Positions 1 through 10,589 of a stretch of 64,000 nucleotides of DNA are shown piece by piece. The stretch spans positions 2,925,501 to 2,989,500 of the forward strand of contig JAWNZC010000100.1 of NCBI GenBank assembly GCA_035771165.1, written 5' to 3'. Under the pieces are notes generated by a model that saw only the letters and a program-made list of their open reading frames with translations, did not search any database and was not told the DNA's origin. Origin of the DNA: Paragorgia papillata (lineage: Eukaryota; Cnidaria; Anthozoa; Scleralcyonacea; Coralliidae). Every line of letters starts with the position of its first letter. The stretch's first letter is position 1. Made by a program: the position numbers and the translations under genes.

Positions 1-170
1 GAAGCTTGGACTTCAACACGACAGCCAACACTAATTTCATAGTATAAAAGGTTTTACATGTATATTGGACAATCAAAAAGAAAATTTACCCATTTCTTGA
101 ATATATTTGAACCTACAGGACTAGAAATCTGAGGATAATGGGATTTGTGCAATAAATAATATTAAAACTA

Positions 171-628
171 CCCTATTACCCCGCATATAAGCGCAGCGCC
201 TATAAGCGAATTTTCTGCAATTTTCAAAACATTTTGGTGTAAAAATTGACGTTTTATAGGCGCATGCGCCTATAAAATTTCGCTTATAGGCGCACCCGAC
301 TCTCGTACCCAGACCTACGCGCATGGGGTCTTGGTACGAGAATTGGCGCACCAAGATCAAAGGCGATTCAAGCTGAGTGTGTAATAAAAGAATACCTCAG
401 ACGAATATACCAAAGACAATAACTATTATCATTAACCATATATCTACAATTTATAATAGACAATGTTGATAACTTAAAACATAAAAAGTATCTGTATCAT
501 TAAAAAAGGTATTCTGTTCATGTCTGTCTAACTCGCAAATTTTGACGGTTTAAAGGCGCATGCGCCTATATTCGGATATAAGCGCATGCGCCTTTATCTG
601 CAGTGCGCTTATATACGGGGTAATAGGG
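171..628. mobile_element. Non-autonomous TIR element (MITE) with TA target duplication
   Basis: A 25-bp terminal inverted repeat starting CCCTATTACCCC lies at 171-195 and its reverse complement at 604-628 with one mismatch. Both ends abut TA (169-170 and 629-630). The interior holds several copies of the palindrome GGCGCATGCGCC and GCGCCTATAAGCG-like words. There is no coding capacity. TA duplication fits Tc1/mariner-like or similar DNA transposons; the family cannot be fixed from this copy. Confidence 0.75.
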
Positions 629-869
629 TAGCTGTGTGTTGTTTGTGTGGCTCCAACTCCCCCCGGTTCATAGTGGCTATTTTGTCACGCATGGCACACG
701 TGAAATGTCACACTCCAGCGATTAAAGAATCAGGCAATGTTCATCAGACGAACGTGATACGTGTGTGCTCAGAAGACTGATGCAATATCCGGAACTTGTA
801 GTCAGCGTTTCCTGGGCCCCGGGCTCAGCATTGTTGGCACCGTTTCTCGAGTGGTTCTTCACGGTTTTT

Positions 870-2330
870 TATGCCTCGTATTTCCAAAAGTATTCAAGCT
901 TCTGCCTCATTAAACGAACTCGTATCCTTAATGACAGAGCGCACTTCCTCGCCAGTTCCACAGCCTATGGTGATATTAAATGGAGATTTATCGTCGGCTT
1001 CTTTGCTGTCTTCGACCCTCGACTGCCTCGACTGCCTCGGGTGTTTTGCCAACAACAATAGCTGGTTCAGCTTTGGTGGTCGCCTCACATCCTGTCCAGC
1101 CGTCAATAGCTCAGCTTACAGTGTTCGGGCTACAGTTAGGTCCTCGACTGACCAATGTCGTTTTCCTCGTCTCTGGCTTCATCTTCGATGCAAACGAATT
1201 TTTGCGCCATTTTGCCAACAGTTGGTTCGCCATTCGCCTTTGGCACAAGGCCCCTTACAGGTCCTCAGGCCTCTGTACCGCAGTCTCTCAGTGGTTTGAC
1301 TTGGTTTCAAGGCCCATCCCAGTTTCCGTCATCGCGTGGTCCCACCTCAATGCTCCTGTCCTCCTTACCTGCCATGGCTTGACCTTCTTCCACCACCGCT
1401 GGATCAACTTTTGTCCACGCAAGTGTACCAAATATTCCTCAGCCACCATCACACCCCTGGTGCCAGGAGTTGGCAACAGCGCCCCCCCCCCCCCCCCCAT
1501 TATCTGGTCCCGCTTCTCTTCCTGGAATGGTTTCATCACCGGCCGTAGAACATTTATCAGGTATGAACGTTCCTTCTTTGTTTGGTTGGGGTTTACCCTC
1601 GTCTCAGCGCGGCCATTGTCTTGGGGCCTGGTTTCCACACGATTCCTTACAAGGTTGATTCCGCTATTACGTCGAGCCAATTTGTGGATCTTTCTGTACT
1701 GATCTGCACTTCGACTGACGATATCCCCTTCCCACCGTGACCATTGATGGTTCCGTGGTTATTTCACCATCTATTCCCAAACGCCCCCAACCTCTTGATG
1801 TCATCCAGTGGATTCAAGCGTTCGGAACTTACTCCGTGGCACTGTCAACTTATTTTCCCCAACCACCTCTTGATTTCATGCTCTACCAGCTATTTTTCCT
1901 CCGCACTTCTCACTCTCACTCAATTTGGCGGCTCATCTTGGCGCAGTTACGATGAAGCATTTCGGCGTGACGCAGCAGCCCGGCAGAATGGAACCTCGCA
2001 AATAACGCCACGTTTTACGGGGGCCGCACATGTTCCACTGTTCCACGAACGGCAGATGAGGTTGGATGACGGAGCAGCAACAGCCGAGGTGGTCGATGCA
2101 GGAGGTATGCTACGTGAACCAATGGCAGTGTGAAAATTGTACAATTCTACGTTTAATTGCGACCAGGCGACTAGGCCCCGCGGTGATCACCGACGTATAT
2201 CCTGTCCCTCGCGAGAAAGCTCCTTGGGTGAAGTCAAACGTCAACGCCGCGTGTAATTTACGTGCCTGTCGATGCAGTTGGCTTGCGCAGTCTTTGTATA
2301 GATTGCTTCTGTAACCCTTACGTGCAGCTA
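870..2330 (+). pseudogene. Degenerate gag-like region of a DIRS/Ngaro-type retrotransposon
   Basis: The region is GC-richer than its surroundings and reads as one protein split across all three plus frames. Near 1735-1955 the frame reads VTIDGSVVISPSIPKRPQ, then IQWIQAFGTYSVALSTYFP. A shift then leads to YDEAFRRDAAAR near 1950-1985. This order (proline-rich stretch, W-x-AF-x-Y block, YDEAFRRDAAAR) is what I recall of gag-like proteins of tyrosine-recombinase retroelements in cnidarians. A Cys/basic tail near 2070-2250 may be the zinc-finger remnant. At least three frameshifts and several stops make it non-functional. It pairs with the RT fragment at 3985-4308 on the same strand. The family call rests on remembered motifs; that this is decayed coding sequence is much surer. 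Confidence 0.55.
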
Positions 2331-3330
2331 TTTTGCAGCTGTTTTTTACATTGTTTCACGCAGTTTACGAGCTGTTTGCGTAGTTATACAACTCTCGGCA
2401 GGCTCTTGGCGCAGCTTTGTTTCATTTCGTGCTACTACTTGTTGTAGTTCATATTATTGCTGCCGAGTATCAGCGACACAGCTCAATAATATTGACATGG
2501 GTTCTCTGTGTCTCATGTCCAGACGTCTGCCGAGCTATGTATAGTCAACGAAATCTCGATTTTGAGAGTTTATTTATTTGTTGACCTTTTTATGACGTTT
2601 TATGACGTAGAAAGTTTCTTCCTACAACTTACATCATATACGCCAGAAGGATTTGCTCTGATAAATTGCATGTACGTTTGAACTTGGTCAACACAACGAC
2701 GGCGATGGATTTTCTAAATTGGAGATACCACGAGCCGCCACCCGTGGTACTGGTGAATGTTCTCCTTCTCTAGTAAAGCTCTGAACACACTTGTGAACTG
2801 TCTTACATGCAATTTCGGTGAGGAGAGTTTCTCTTGTTGAGGTAAGATATTAGTTTCTACAAATGACAACTGTGTTTCTTGGCAGGAAATTTAAAGGTTG
2901 TTTTCTTTTATATTTAGGTGTATATTGCCAATATTGGTGTGGGTTCATTGTGTTTGTGCTGATCAGCATTCTGATCAGACGTACGCTGCTGTCTGCGTGT
3001 GTTTATTTTGACTAATACAAATTTTGCAAAATAATCTGATGGTACATTGTACATTGCTCAATGGTACATTTCTGTATAATTTAATTAAAGCTCTAGATTT
3101 GTCAAAACATATTAAGCACATGGTATTGCATTGACAGAAGGGAAAGAGGCATGATTATTTAATATTTGTATGTTAATTATGGGTATATCCTGTCAAAACC
3201 CTTGCCATTTCATGTCAAGCGATAAGTTATAGTAACTTGTAGTTTTCTATTTTATAATTTAAAAATGTGTAGAAATGTGTAAATACTCTGTCTGTTGTAT
3301 TTAATAATACATTTTTGGACTTTCCAGCCT
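2331..3330. other. No gene recognised; possible splice donor near 2841
   Basis: AT-rich sequence without a convincing reading frame. A donor-like TTGAGGTAAGAT occurs around 2837-2848 after a short purine-rich stretch. It could be a leader exon of the retroelement or chance; nothing downstream confirms it. Confidence 0.3.
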
Positions 3331-3334
3331 CCTT

Positions 3335-3925
3335 CGGAGTGGAGTGGGCAATCTTGGGTGGAGCAGGCAACTTGGGTGGAGTGAGCAATCTTGGGTCGAG
3401 CGGGCAATCTTGGGTGGAGTGGGCAATGTCGGGTACAGTGGGAAATCGTGGGTGGAGTAGGCAATCTTGGATGGAGTGTGCAAACTTGAGTGGAGTGGGC
3501 GAACTTGGGTGGAGTGGGCAAACTTGGGTGGAGTGGGCAACCTTGGGTGAAGTGGGCAATCTTGGGTGGAGTGGGCAAATTTGGGTGGAGTGTGCAAACT
3601 CGGGTGGAATGGGCAAACTCGGGTGGAGTTAGCCAACTCGGGTGGAGAGGGAAAACTTAGGTGGAGGGGGCAATCTTGTGGAGTGGGCGAACTTGGGTGG
3701 AGTGGGCAACCTTGGGAGAAGTGGGCAATCTTGGGTGGAGCGGGCAATTTTGTGTGGAGTGGGCAAACCCGTGTACAGTGGGCAAACTTGGGGGAGTGGA
3801 CCAACTTGGGTGGAGTGGGCAATCTTGGGTGGAGCGGGCAATCTTGGGTGGAGCGGGCTATTCTGGGTGGAGTGAGCAAACTCGCGTGCAGTGGGAAAAC
3901 TTGAGTTGAGTGGGCAAACCCTGAC
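3335..3925. repeat. 20-bp minisatellite, unit about GGGCAAACTTGGGTGGAGTG
   Basis: About 30 imperfect head-to-tail units of 20 bp. Because 20 is not a multiple of 3 and the unit lacks stops, several frames stay open on both strands and give repetitive Trp/Gly-rich or Pro/His-rich translations. These are artefacts of the repeat rather than genes. Confidence 0.95.
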
Positions 3926-3984
3926 CTATTTATCCCATCTTGTTTCTACGAGACTCCATCCCCTTTTTCTTTACAGATATTTCA

Positions 3985-4308
3985 AGAACTAATCTGGCTA
4001 CCCTCTCAGTATCCGGGATGTTTCGCCCCTGATCGTCGCCGAGTTTTCTAGGGAACTCCTACACTACCCAAGTCCACAGAAGGATTTTGTTCTCACTGGT
4101 ATCCAGCAGGGGTTCCGTATCGGATTTATTCCTGATAGGCCCTCTTTACGCTCTCCCTTTCACGACTTAAAATCATCCGCTGAGCATCCAACGATCATTA
4201 AAGACTACTTGGCAGAGGATACATCTCGGCGCCCCGTAGCTGGCCCTTTTTCCGCACCACCTCTAGCAAACCTGCACGTCAGCCCATTTGGGATCATTCC
4301 CAAGTGTG
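3985..4308 (+). pseudogene. N-terminal reverse transcriptase fragment, DIRS/Ngaro-type retroelement
   Basis: An uninterrupted frame of about 105 codons contains DFVLTGIQQGFRIGF, then AEHPTIIKDYLAED, then GPFSAPPLANLHVSPFGIIPK. This matches my recollection of the block just upstream of the RT fingers in tyrosine-recombinase retroelements, where the I-P-K motif is followed by the first RT blocks. Here the frame breaks at the I-P-K position and runs directly into the CACTGTGTG satellite. The catalytic RT blocks and the recombinase are absent. A polypyrimidine tract and TTTACAG lie immediately upstream (3962-3976). Confidence 0.65.
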
Positions 4309-4770
4309 AAAAACAGCGAACACTCTGTGACCACTGAGTGAACAACTCAGTGACGACACTGCGAAAACTTCACTGTGTGGCCCTGTGTGAAAGAATCACT
4401 GAGTGACCACACAGAAAAAAATATTACAGTGTGGGCACTGTGTGAAAAACAGCGAACACTCTGTGAAGACTGAGTGCACAACTCAGTGACCACACTGTGA
4501 AAACTTCACTGTGTGGTCCTGTGTGAAAGAATCACTGAGTGACCGCACAGAAAAAAATTTTACAGTGTGGGCACTGTTTGAAAAACTGCGAACACTCTGT
4601 GATGACTGAGTGAACAACTCAGTGACCACACTGTGAAAACTTCACTGTGTGTTCACTGTGTGAGAAAGTAGCGATACACTGTGTGTTGACACGGCGAGCA
4701 CAGTGAGAACACTGAGACAATACTGTTAACACACGGTGTACACACTGTTTCTTTTTCGTAAGGGACACCA
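4304..4770. repeat. CACTGTGTG satellite, about 135-bp units, ending TTTTTCGTAAGGG
   Basis: Three head-to-tail units share GTGTGAAAAACAGCGAACAC-type starts at 4304, 4440 and 4575 (period 135-136). They are followed by a diverged portion that ends TTTTTCGTAAGGG near 4757-4769. Within a unit, CACTGTGTGA and ACTGAGTGA words recur in both orientations. The 127-bp satellite at 55540-56222 has the same vocabulary and the same end motif. Confidence 0.85.
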
Positions 4771-4832
4771 TGTTCTTTTATAGAAATTTTTATTTCGTGA
4801 AATAAATAAACAACGCGATAGCAATGCATCAC

Positions 4833-5236
4833 TCGGACAAGCTCTAGTACTGATTTATATACAGAAAGGTAAGGCAAATTCTTCGACATTTATGTTTAAA
4901 AAGCAGGGCGAGTATGAACACTAACCAGCATCTGTTTGTTGAACAGGCATACCGAAGGAGTTAACATGTTGTTCCGATGTGTGCAACGATTCGAAAGAAC
5001 ATAGGAACCATTATATTTGTGAATTTATAATTATTGCTCGGACAAGCTCTATATTTATATACAGAAAGGTAAGGCAAACTATTTGACCTTTATCTTTAAA
5101 AAGCAGGGCGAGTATGAACCCTAACGAACAACTGTTTATTGGACACACATACCCAAGGCGTGTAGATGTTGTTCCGATGTGTGCAACCATTCGAAAGAAC
5201 ATAAAAGCCATTAAATTTCCGAAGTGATAATTATTT
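4833..5236. repeat. Tandem duplication, about 204-bp unit, two copies
   Basis: CTCGGACAAGCTCTA begins at 4833 and again at 5037. Both copies contain TACAGAAAGGTAAGGCAAA, AAAGCAGGGCGAGTATGAAC and TGTTCCGATGTGTGCAAC in the same order. Copies differ by scattered substitutions, so the duplication is not recent. Reading frames here are short and not conserved between copies. Confidence 0.9.
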
Positions 5237-5735
5237 CATACACAAACGTAAGAAATGCATTTCATTTTAAACGGGAAATTTCGCACACGCGCAATATCGA
5301 TGTCCGTGATTTCTGGCCATGGGTCCGGCCAGGTATTCCAGATGTACTAACTATTTGGATTTTTTAAAAGCGTCAATTATATTGCTTTCCAAATCTTTTC
5401 TTTATGGAACGGTTTCTGTCATTGATTGTTAAGAAGTATTTTGAAACTGTGACGTTGTAACTTATATCTTTACATAATCTAACTTGGAAATAATTATATC
5501 AAAGCCAACCTCGTACTTTGCTACGAGAATTAAGCTTAAGATCAACTAGAAGTTGGGCCTTCAACTGTGATCTGTTTCAAACCACTTCTTCTTTTGTCGA
5601 AGAAATTGTCAGTTACATGAAAGTCTTAAATAGAAATGATTTACAATGATAAAATTGGTTTGCGAGATTAAGTTTAATTTTGGTTGAATTGTGTGTAGTG
5701 CATGCTCACTGGTCAGTGACTCATATCTCACATAA

Positions 5736-5738
<3 letters not shown>

Positions 5739-5819
<81 letters not shown>

Positions 5820-5820
5820 T
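5739..5820. repeat. (CA)n followed by (TA)n microsatellite
   Basis: A nearly pure CA dinucleotide tract with one CG interruption passes directly into TA repeats. Confidence 0.97.
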
Positions 5821-6098
5821 TCTAAAATTCATTAATAATTCATGAGGAAAACACAAAGAAAAATCATGAGCGTATCGGATCTATATATGTGATATAGACT
5901 CGCTCTAAGTTTCTCCCTGGTTTTTAACGGCTGAGATAAGCTTAATTTTCAAAATTACTACGCCAATGAACGTATGAAGCGATTCTTTTTAGAAGCCATT
6001 TAAAAACCTTGCAGTACGGGCTTTATCGGCTCTAAAACACTCGGCTATCGCCTCGTGTTTTATATCCGATAAAGCCCTCCTGCGCGGTTTATAAATAT

Positions 6099-6133
<35 letters not shown>

Positions 6134-6430
6134 CTAAAATTCATTAATAATTCATGAGGAAAACACAAAGAAAAATCATGAGCGTATCGGATCTATATAT
6201 GTGATATAGACTCGCTCTAAGTTTCTCGCTGGTTTTTAACGGCTGAGATAAGCTTAATTTTCAAAATTACTACGCCAATGAACGTATGAAGTGATTCTTT
6301 TTAGAAGCCATTTAAAAACCTTGCAGTACGGGCTTTATCGGCTCTAAAACACTCGGCTATCGCCTCGTGTTTTATATCCGATAAAGCCCTCCTGCGCGGT
6401 TTATAAATATTACATATATATATATATATA
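5818..6430. repeat. Head-to-tail dimer of the ATTAATAATTCATGA repeat family
   Basis: Two nearly identical units of about 300 bp (5818-6100 and 6128-6410) are separated and flanked by (TA)n. Each starts TCTAAAATTCATTAATAATT and ends with a hairpin: GGCTTTATCGG pairs with CCGATAAAGCC around TAAAACACTCG / CGTGTTTTA. Related units occur at 16867-17352, 52375-52660 and 63615-63928. There is no coding capacity. The insertion at 52375 shows it is mobile. Confidence 0.85.
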
Positions 6431-6820
6431 TACTGTATAAATAAAAACCATAGCGAAGCCGAATTTTTTAACAAACTTCGAGCTAGGTGTTTTGATATTC
6501 AATCAAACACGAATTTCGAGTGTTTCCATATCAAACAAATCAGTAAATGACCCGTTCTCAAATGAATTATGTGTTTGGTTTATGAATTTATTAATGAGTT
6601 TGAGAAAAGCTTTGTATTCAACCTCGTCTCCAGGGCGTTTGAGGAAGGAAGCGAGCAGGCCGATCAAACGCCATGGGAAAGACTGGAATCACGTGAGAAA
6701 ATATTCCAATATATTTGGAAAATTTTCCCGCCAGATTGACCACCGGGCTTCCGTTCTATGTACGTCAGCTTAAATATTTGAATGAACTGAATTCATTAAA
6801 TAATCCGTTGTACAATTCAA

Positions 6821-7156
6821 CACAGTTTATTGTTTCTACGAGAAATCCAATATGCTAAATTAGCTCAAAATAACCTTAACACACTGAAATAAACAAATAC
6901 ACTTGCCTGGGTTGTTTGTGGTGAGTTTGCGATGATATGTTGGTTAAGTTTCGGGATTGCTCCAGAATAACACCTGTCAATATTATTATTACGGGTTGGT
7001 CTGCAGCAATCACGAAACTTTTCAAACCAACATATCATCGCAAATTCGCCACAAACAACAACCCAGGCAAGTGTATTTTGTTTATTTCGTGTGTAAGGTT
7101 ATTTTGAGCTATTTTAGCCTGTTGGATTTCTCGTAGAGACAATAAATTGTGTTTGG
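6821..7156. mobile_element. Foldback element, about 150-bp arms
   Basis: The left arm (6821-6965) includes TTGTTTCTACGAGAAATCCA and CACTTGCCTGGGTTGTTTGT. The right arm (about 7010-7156) is its reverse complement with small indels, including ACAAACAACAACCCAGGCAA and TGGATTTCTCGTAGAGACAA. A spacer of about 45 bp separates them. There is no open frame of note. Confidence 0.85.
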
Positions 7157-8354
7157 GAAAAGTGTCTTTGGGAAATATAAAGACAAATCGAATCGAAATA
7201 GCAATCAAATAACATCAGGTATTACAATCTTCCACATTATTACCAAGGGTTCCAGAGGTTTCTGTGTTTCAGATAATAATTAATAATTAAAGGTAACTTT
7301 AACTTGTTCATTTTAACAAATTTTAATGAAAATTTAGCTTCGCGTTTACGCGGTTATAATTTGTATTTTACGAATTAACATTTAATGATATTTGAAACCT
7401 TAATATTGTGTATGCACTATAACTGTCAAAATACCCGCAAAGCGGACTGCCACATCATAAAATCCGGTCTGCGGGAAATGTTGAGAATTTGTCTGCTGCG
7501 CTATGATTTGTTCAATTTCAGCAGCATTGAAAGCGCTTCGATGTCAACGGTAATGTCCATCGAAGCCCTGAAAAAGTCGTTGTTTACTCGTCTTGACTGC
7601 GGTTAAATCATGTTTAAACGTCCTTAGTTGAAAGAGTGGTTGCTAAAGATGTCTCTTCATCGATGCTAACGAAATCGATACAGTATTTGCCGAATTAAAA
7701 TAGGTTTACGAATCAACGCAAATGCCTCCTGGCGTTCGTTAAATATTGCATGTCGATTAATTTTACTGCAGAATGCAGTTGAAAGGTCGTCTTCGGTCTA
7801 AATTTGTACCCTATTCGGTGGTCACCTATCGAAGGTAATTTGCCCAAAACTACATGGAATTTCATCAGTGAAGCTCGACAGATTGGGTACCACAAGCTCG
7901 ACCAATTTGAAATGTGATCCCTAAACTGTAAAGGAGTCGAGCTTCAACAAATACACCAAATTTTATTTTTTCTGAAATATTCTTCTAGTTTTTTATGCAT
8001 AATACTTAATCCCAAACATCTAAGCTTTCATTAATAATCAGATGTTGTTTTCTTCATTGTTATCTGTCTGACTATACGTTTCGAAACCATGCATTTGGTA
8101 GCCATGATGAAACTGATACATTTGTGAAAAGCCGCAAGTATATTTCCAGGTTGTCGTCTTGAGTCGTTTAGTCATTTTGCCTTGAAAGTATGTTGATTCG
8201 GTGACAAAAATATTGCTTTAAGTCATGGAAACAAAAAATGCCTTTGGATGTGGAAGTGATTCGAGAATTTGGTACAGTAAGGCGATGCTTGCGCTACAAA
8301 CATTTGCCGCAGACCGGTAAAATTGTTGCCTAAAAAAGGTTGCTTAAACAACAG
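7157..8354. other. No gene or repeat structure recognised
   Basis: AT-rich unique-looking sequence. Short open frames at 7385-7606 (+) and 7713-7895 (-) have no recognisable motif or splice context. This may be intron 3' of the LDLa exon, if that exon belongs to a live minus-strand gene. Confidence 0.4.
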
Positions 8355-8360
8355 ACTTAC

Positions 8361-8582
8361 AACACTCTTCCTCATCTGAACCATCTTCACAGTCTTTTTT
8401 ACCGTCACATGATTTTCTGAGAGGAATACACTCCTCAGAGCGTTTGCATTTGTACCTTCCGAAACACTTGCAATTCTTTTCATCTGATCCATCCAAACAA
8501 TCGCGATCTCCATTGCAAGCAGAAGATAATTTAATACACTGCCCATTGTTACAAGGGAAATCCGCACGTGTACACTGATAAC
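8361..8582 (-). CDS. Internal exon encoding two LDL-receptor class A modules
   Basis: On the minus strand an acceptor (TATATTGCAG) precedes 8582 and a donor (GTAAGT, 8360-8355) follows 8361, giving a 222-nt exon, phase 1 at both ends. The translation has two LDLa repeats. The first has C-x-NGQCI with calcium-binding acidic residues NGDRDCLDGSDE; the second has CIPLRKSCDGKKDCEDGSDE. Six-cysteine spacing is normal. LDLa modules are extracellular ligand-binding folds found in lipoprotein receptors, matrix proteins and proteases; which parent protein this is cannot be told. No neighbouring exon lies within 10 kb. A second minus-strand exon with the same 1-1 phase is at 29465-29563 and might belong to the same gene. 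The exon itself is clear; gene integrity is unknown. Confidence 0.88.
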
Positions 8583-9320
8583 CTGCAATATAAAGTTAAA
8601 AAAAATAGAATATTTGTAAAATTTATATCTTATTTACTATGCAAGTAAAGTTTATAACTCGCAGGTAAATTATATAACTCAACTATCATGCTTTTTTACT
8701 CGGCCAGCTACCTGTAGTATGTCGAATATAGCTATTGGATTGGGGATCTAACGATTTTACATTTTTGCACATTTTACTTCTGGTCAGATCGCTATTGAGC
8801 GTACTTCGATGAATGAATAGAAGATATTCCTTTGTTTTCAAGTATATAAGTAATCAACTATTAAGCAAGTTACTTAGAAACCTACTAACACTTCGACTAA
8901 AGGCAAAACAGAGTTGGTCCAAAAAAAAATCGTGCGCGAAACGTCACATGCTACAATTTCGTAGAGACTACGAAAGCCTAGGAAAGGCCATAGTTAATAT
9001 CGCTGGAAGTAATTTTGCAACGGGTTTATTGTGTTAATGAATCTGCGTGAAAAGTTTTCTTGAGATCGGGAATGAGAGAAACACAAAGAAGGTTTGCTCG
9101 ATCATGAAGACAGAATGGACAAGTTGCAAAGGACACGAGAATATGCGACTGTGTTTACATGTACATTTAATGCCCAAGGAAGCTTGACCTAAACTGAGAT
9201 ACTGTACAAGAAACAAACGCCACAGTGCATCAAAGAGCGTATACGTATTGTTTTAGCGTTAATTTCCGAGTAACGGCTTGCTGCTTTTGGTTCAAAAACT
9301 AATAATCGGGAGTGAGGTCT
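8583..9320. other. No gene recognised
   Basis: AT-rich sequence. A short plus-strand open frame at 8813-9037 and a minus-strand one at 9034-9216 show no motif and no matching splice signals. Confidence 0.4.
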
Positions 9321-9324
9321 TTAA

Positions 9325-9640
9325 GGTAATGTTGTATTGACGAGGTTAATACGCTATATAGCGAGGTTAATACGTTCAAGGCCGGGGTTTGGGATTTTAC
9401 CGTAAAGCTAGAGCGAACGTTAACGGTCGAGGTTATTAAGAAGTTTATTATATAATTAGGGTACTTTTTATTACAAAATCAATATTGTATTTCTTGGTCT
9501 AGCGCCGGTCTAGCGTTATTTTCTGCTGTTTCTTTCACGTCTGGATACTAGAATTTACTTTTGTAATGCTTATCGTCGTTTTCTTATTTTCTTTTTGTCG
9601 TTTAGCAGCAATAACAAAAGGCAAATGATTTTTTCTGGCT
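9325..9640. mobile_element. Crypton-related non-autonomous remnant
   Basis: A left part with repeated GAGGTTAATACG and GGGATTTTACCGTAAAG is followed by AAGTTTATTATATAATTAGG, then TTATTACAAAATCAATATTG and TTTCTGCTGTTTCTTTCACG. The first part resembles sequence next to the Crypton pseudogene (GATATTTTACCGTACAGACC, then GTTTATTATATGG near 50230-50288). The second part matches 28380-28560. No recombinase is encoded. Confidence 0.45.
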
Positions 9641-10105
9641 TGGTATATGCGCCAAAGTATGAAGAATACGAATATGATGATAAAAATTTGAAGCAAACCG
9701 TACTTTTTGTTGATTTCGGAATTTTTTAACGAAGTATTCTAAAAAAAGTTGTGTTGTACAAAGAGTCTGGCACTAGCAAGTTTGTGACGTAAACAGTTCA
9801 ACCTGGACGGTTGAAATTATAAGAAAAGCTGAATTATAATGAATATAACTTGTGTGCAAGTTTCCAACCACACATGTATTAAAGCATTTGACCCTTTTAG
9901 AATGTGTTTACTTTAATAAGTCATAAAATCGTTCCTCCATTTACGTCACACACTTGCCAGTGCCAGACTTTTTATACAACACCGTTTTATATAAAAATAC
10001 TTCAAAATTCGTCGATTCAACATCCCAAAATCAACGAAAAAAGATTTCAATTATTATTATTTTTCATTATATTCGGATTCTTCGTGCTTTAATACATATA
10101 CAAAG
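9640..10105. mobile_element. Foldback element with about 150-170 bp arms
   Basis: The left arm carries GAAGAATACGAATATGATGA and GTTGTGTTGTACAAAGAGTC with GCACTAGCAAGTTTGTGACG. The right arm carries the reverse complements in reverse order: CGTCACACACTTGCCAGTGC, GACTTTTTATACAACACCG, TTATATTCGGATTCTTCGTG. The arms are diverged and flank a spacer of about 140 bp. Non-coding. Confidence 0.75.
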
Positions 10106-10589
10106 TGAACAATGTAATTTGCCTTGAGTTGACTTAAAACTGACGACTCTCTAACCCTAAATTTCATCCAAACCCCCGTCATAAACGATAGCTCTCCGAC
10201 TGATTTCGAAGTTCACAGCTACGTCATTATCAAAAGGCACTCGAATTTTATCCTTACAAGGACTAGAAACAATGTTTGATATATATCCCTTAGCCAACAC
10301 TTGTGTGACATGTACGTGTACAGAGCATGCGCACAGCAAACTTTAACAAACTAAGCGTTCTTTTCAAGGAACCGTAAGAGAAATTGATAGAGACACTTTA
10401 TATTTTTATCTTAAACCGTGTTTGGTGGAATATTGAGAAATTTGAACAGTCTAAATGGCTGAATTGGCTTAGATAATTACTCTGGTGAAACTTGAATATT
10501 ATTTGAATAAGCTTTGAATATTATATTAGGTTCAGAACTTCATTGTTCAAACAAAGCCAGCACAAATTTATTGCTAACTAGGCCCTCGT

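Noticed and set aside
121..360. Minus-strand 79-codon frame with repeated CAYK/CAYM words
   Set aside because: The words come from the palindromic GCGCCTATAAGCG repeats of the MITE.
3227..3909. Pro/His- and Trp/Gly-rich open frames of up to 192 codons on both strands
   Set aside because: They follow the 20-bp minisatellite in all frames and have no start context or splice signals.
4304..4770. CRISPR array
   Set aside because: Units are diverged satellite copies without constant repeats and unique spacers, and the sequence is eukaryotic.
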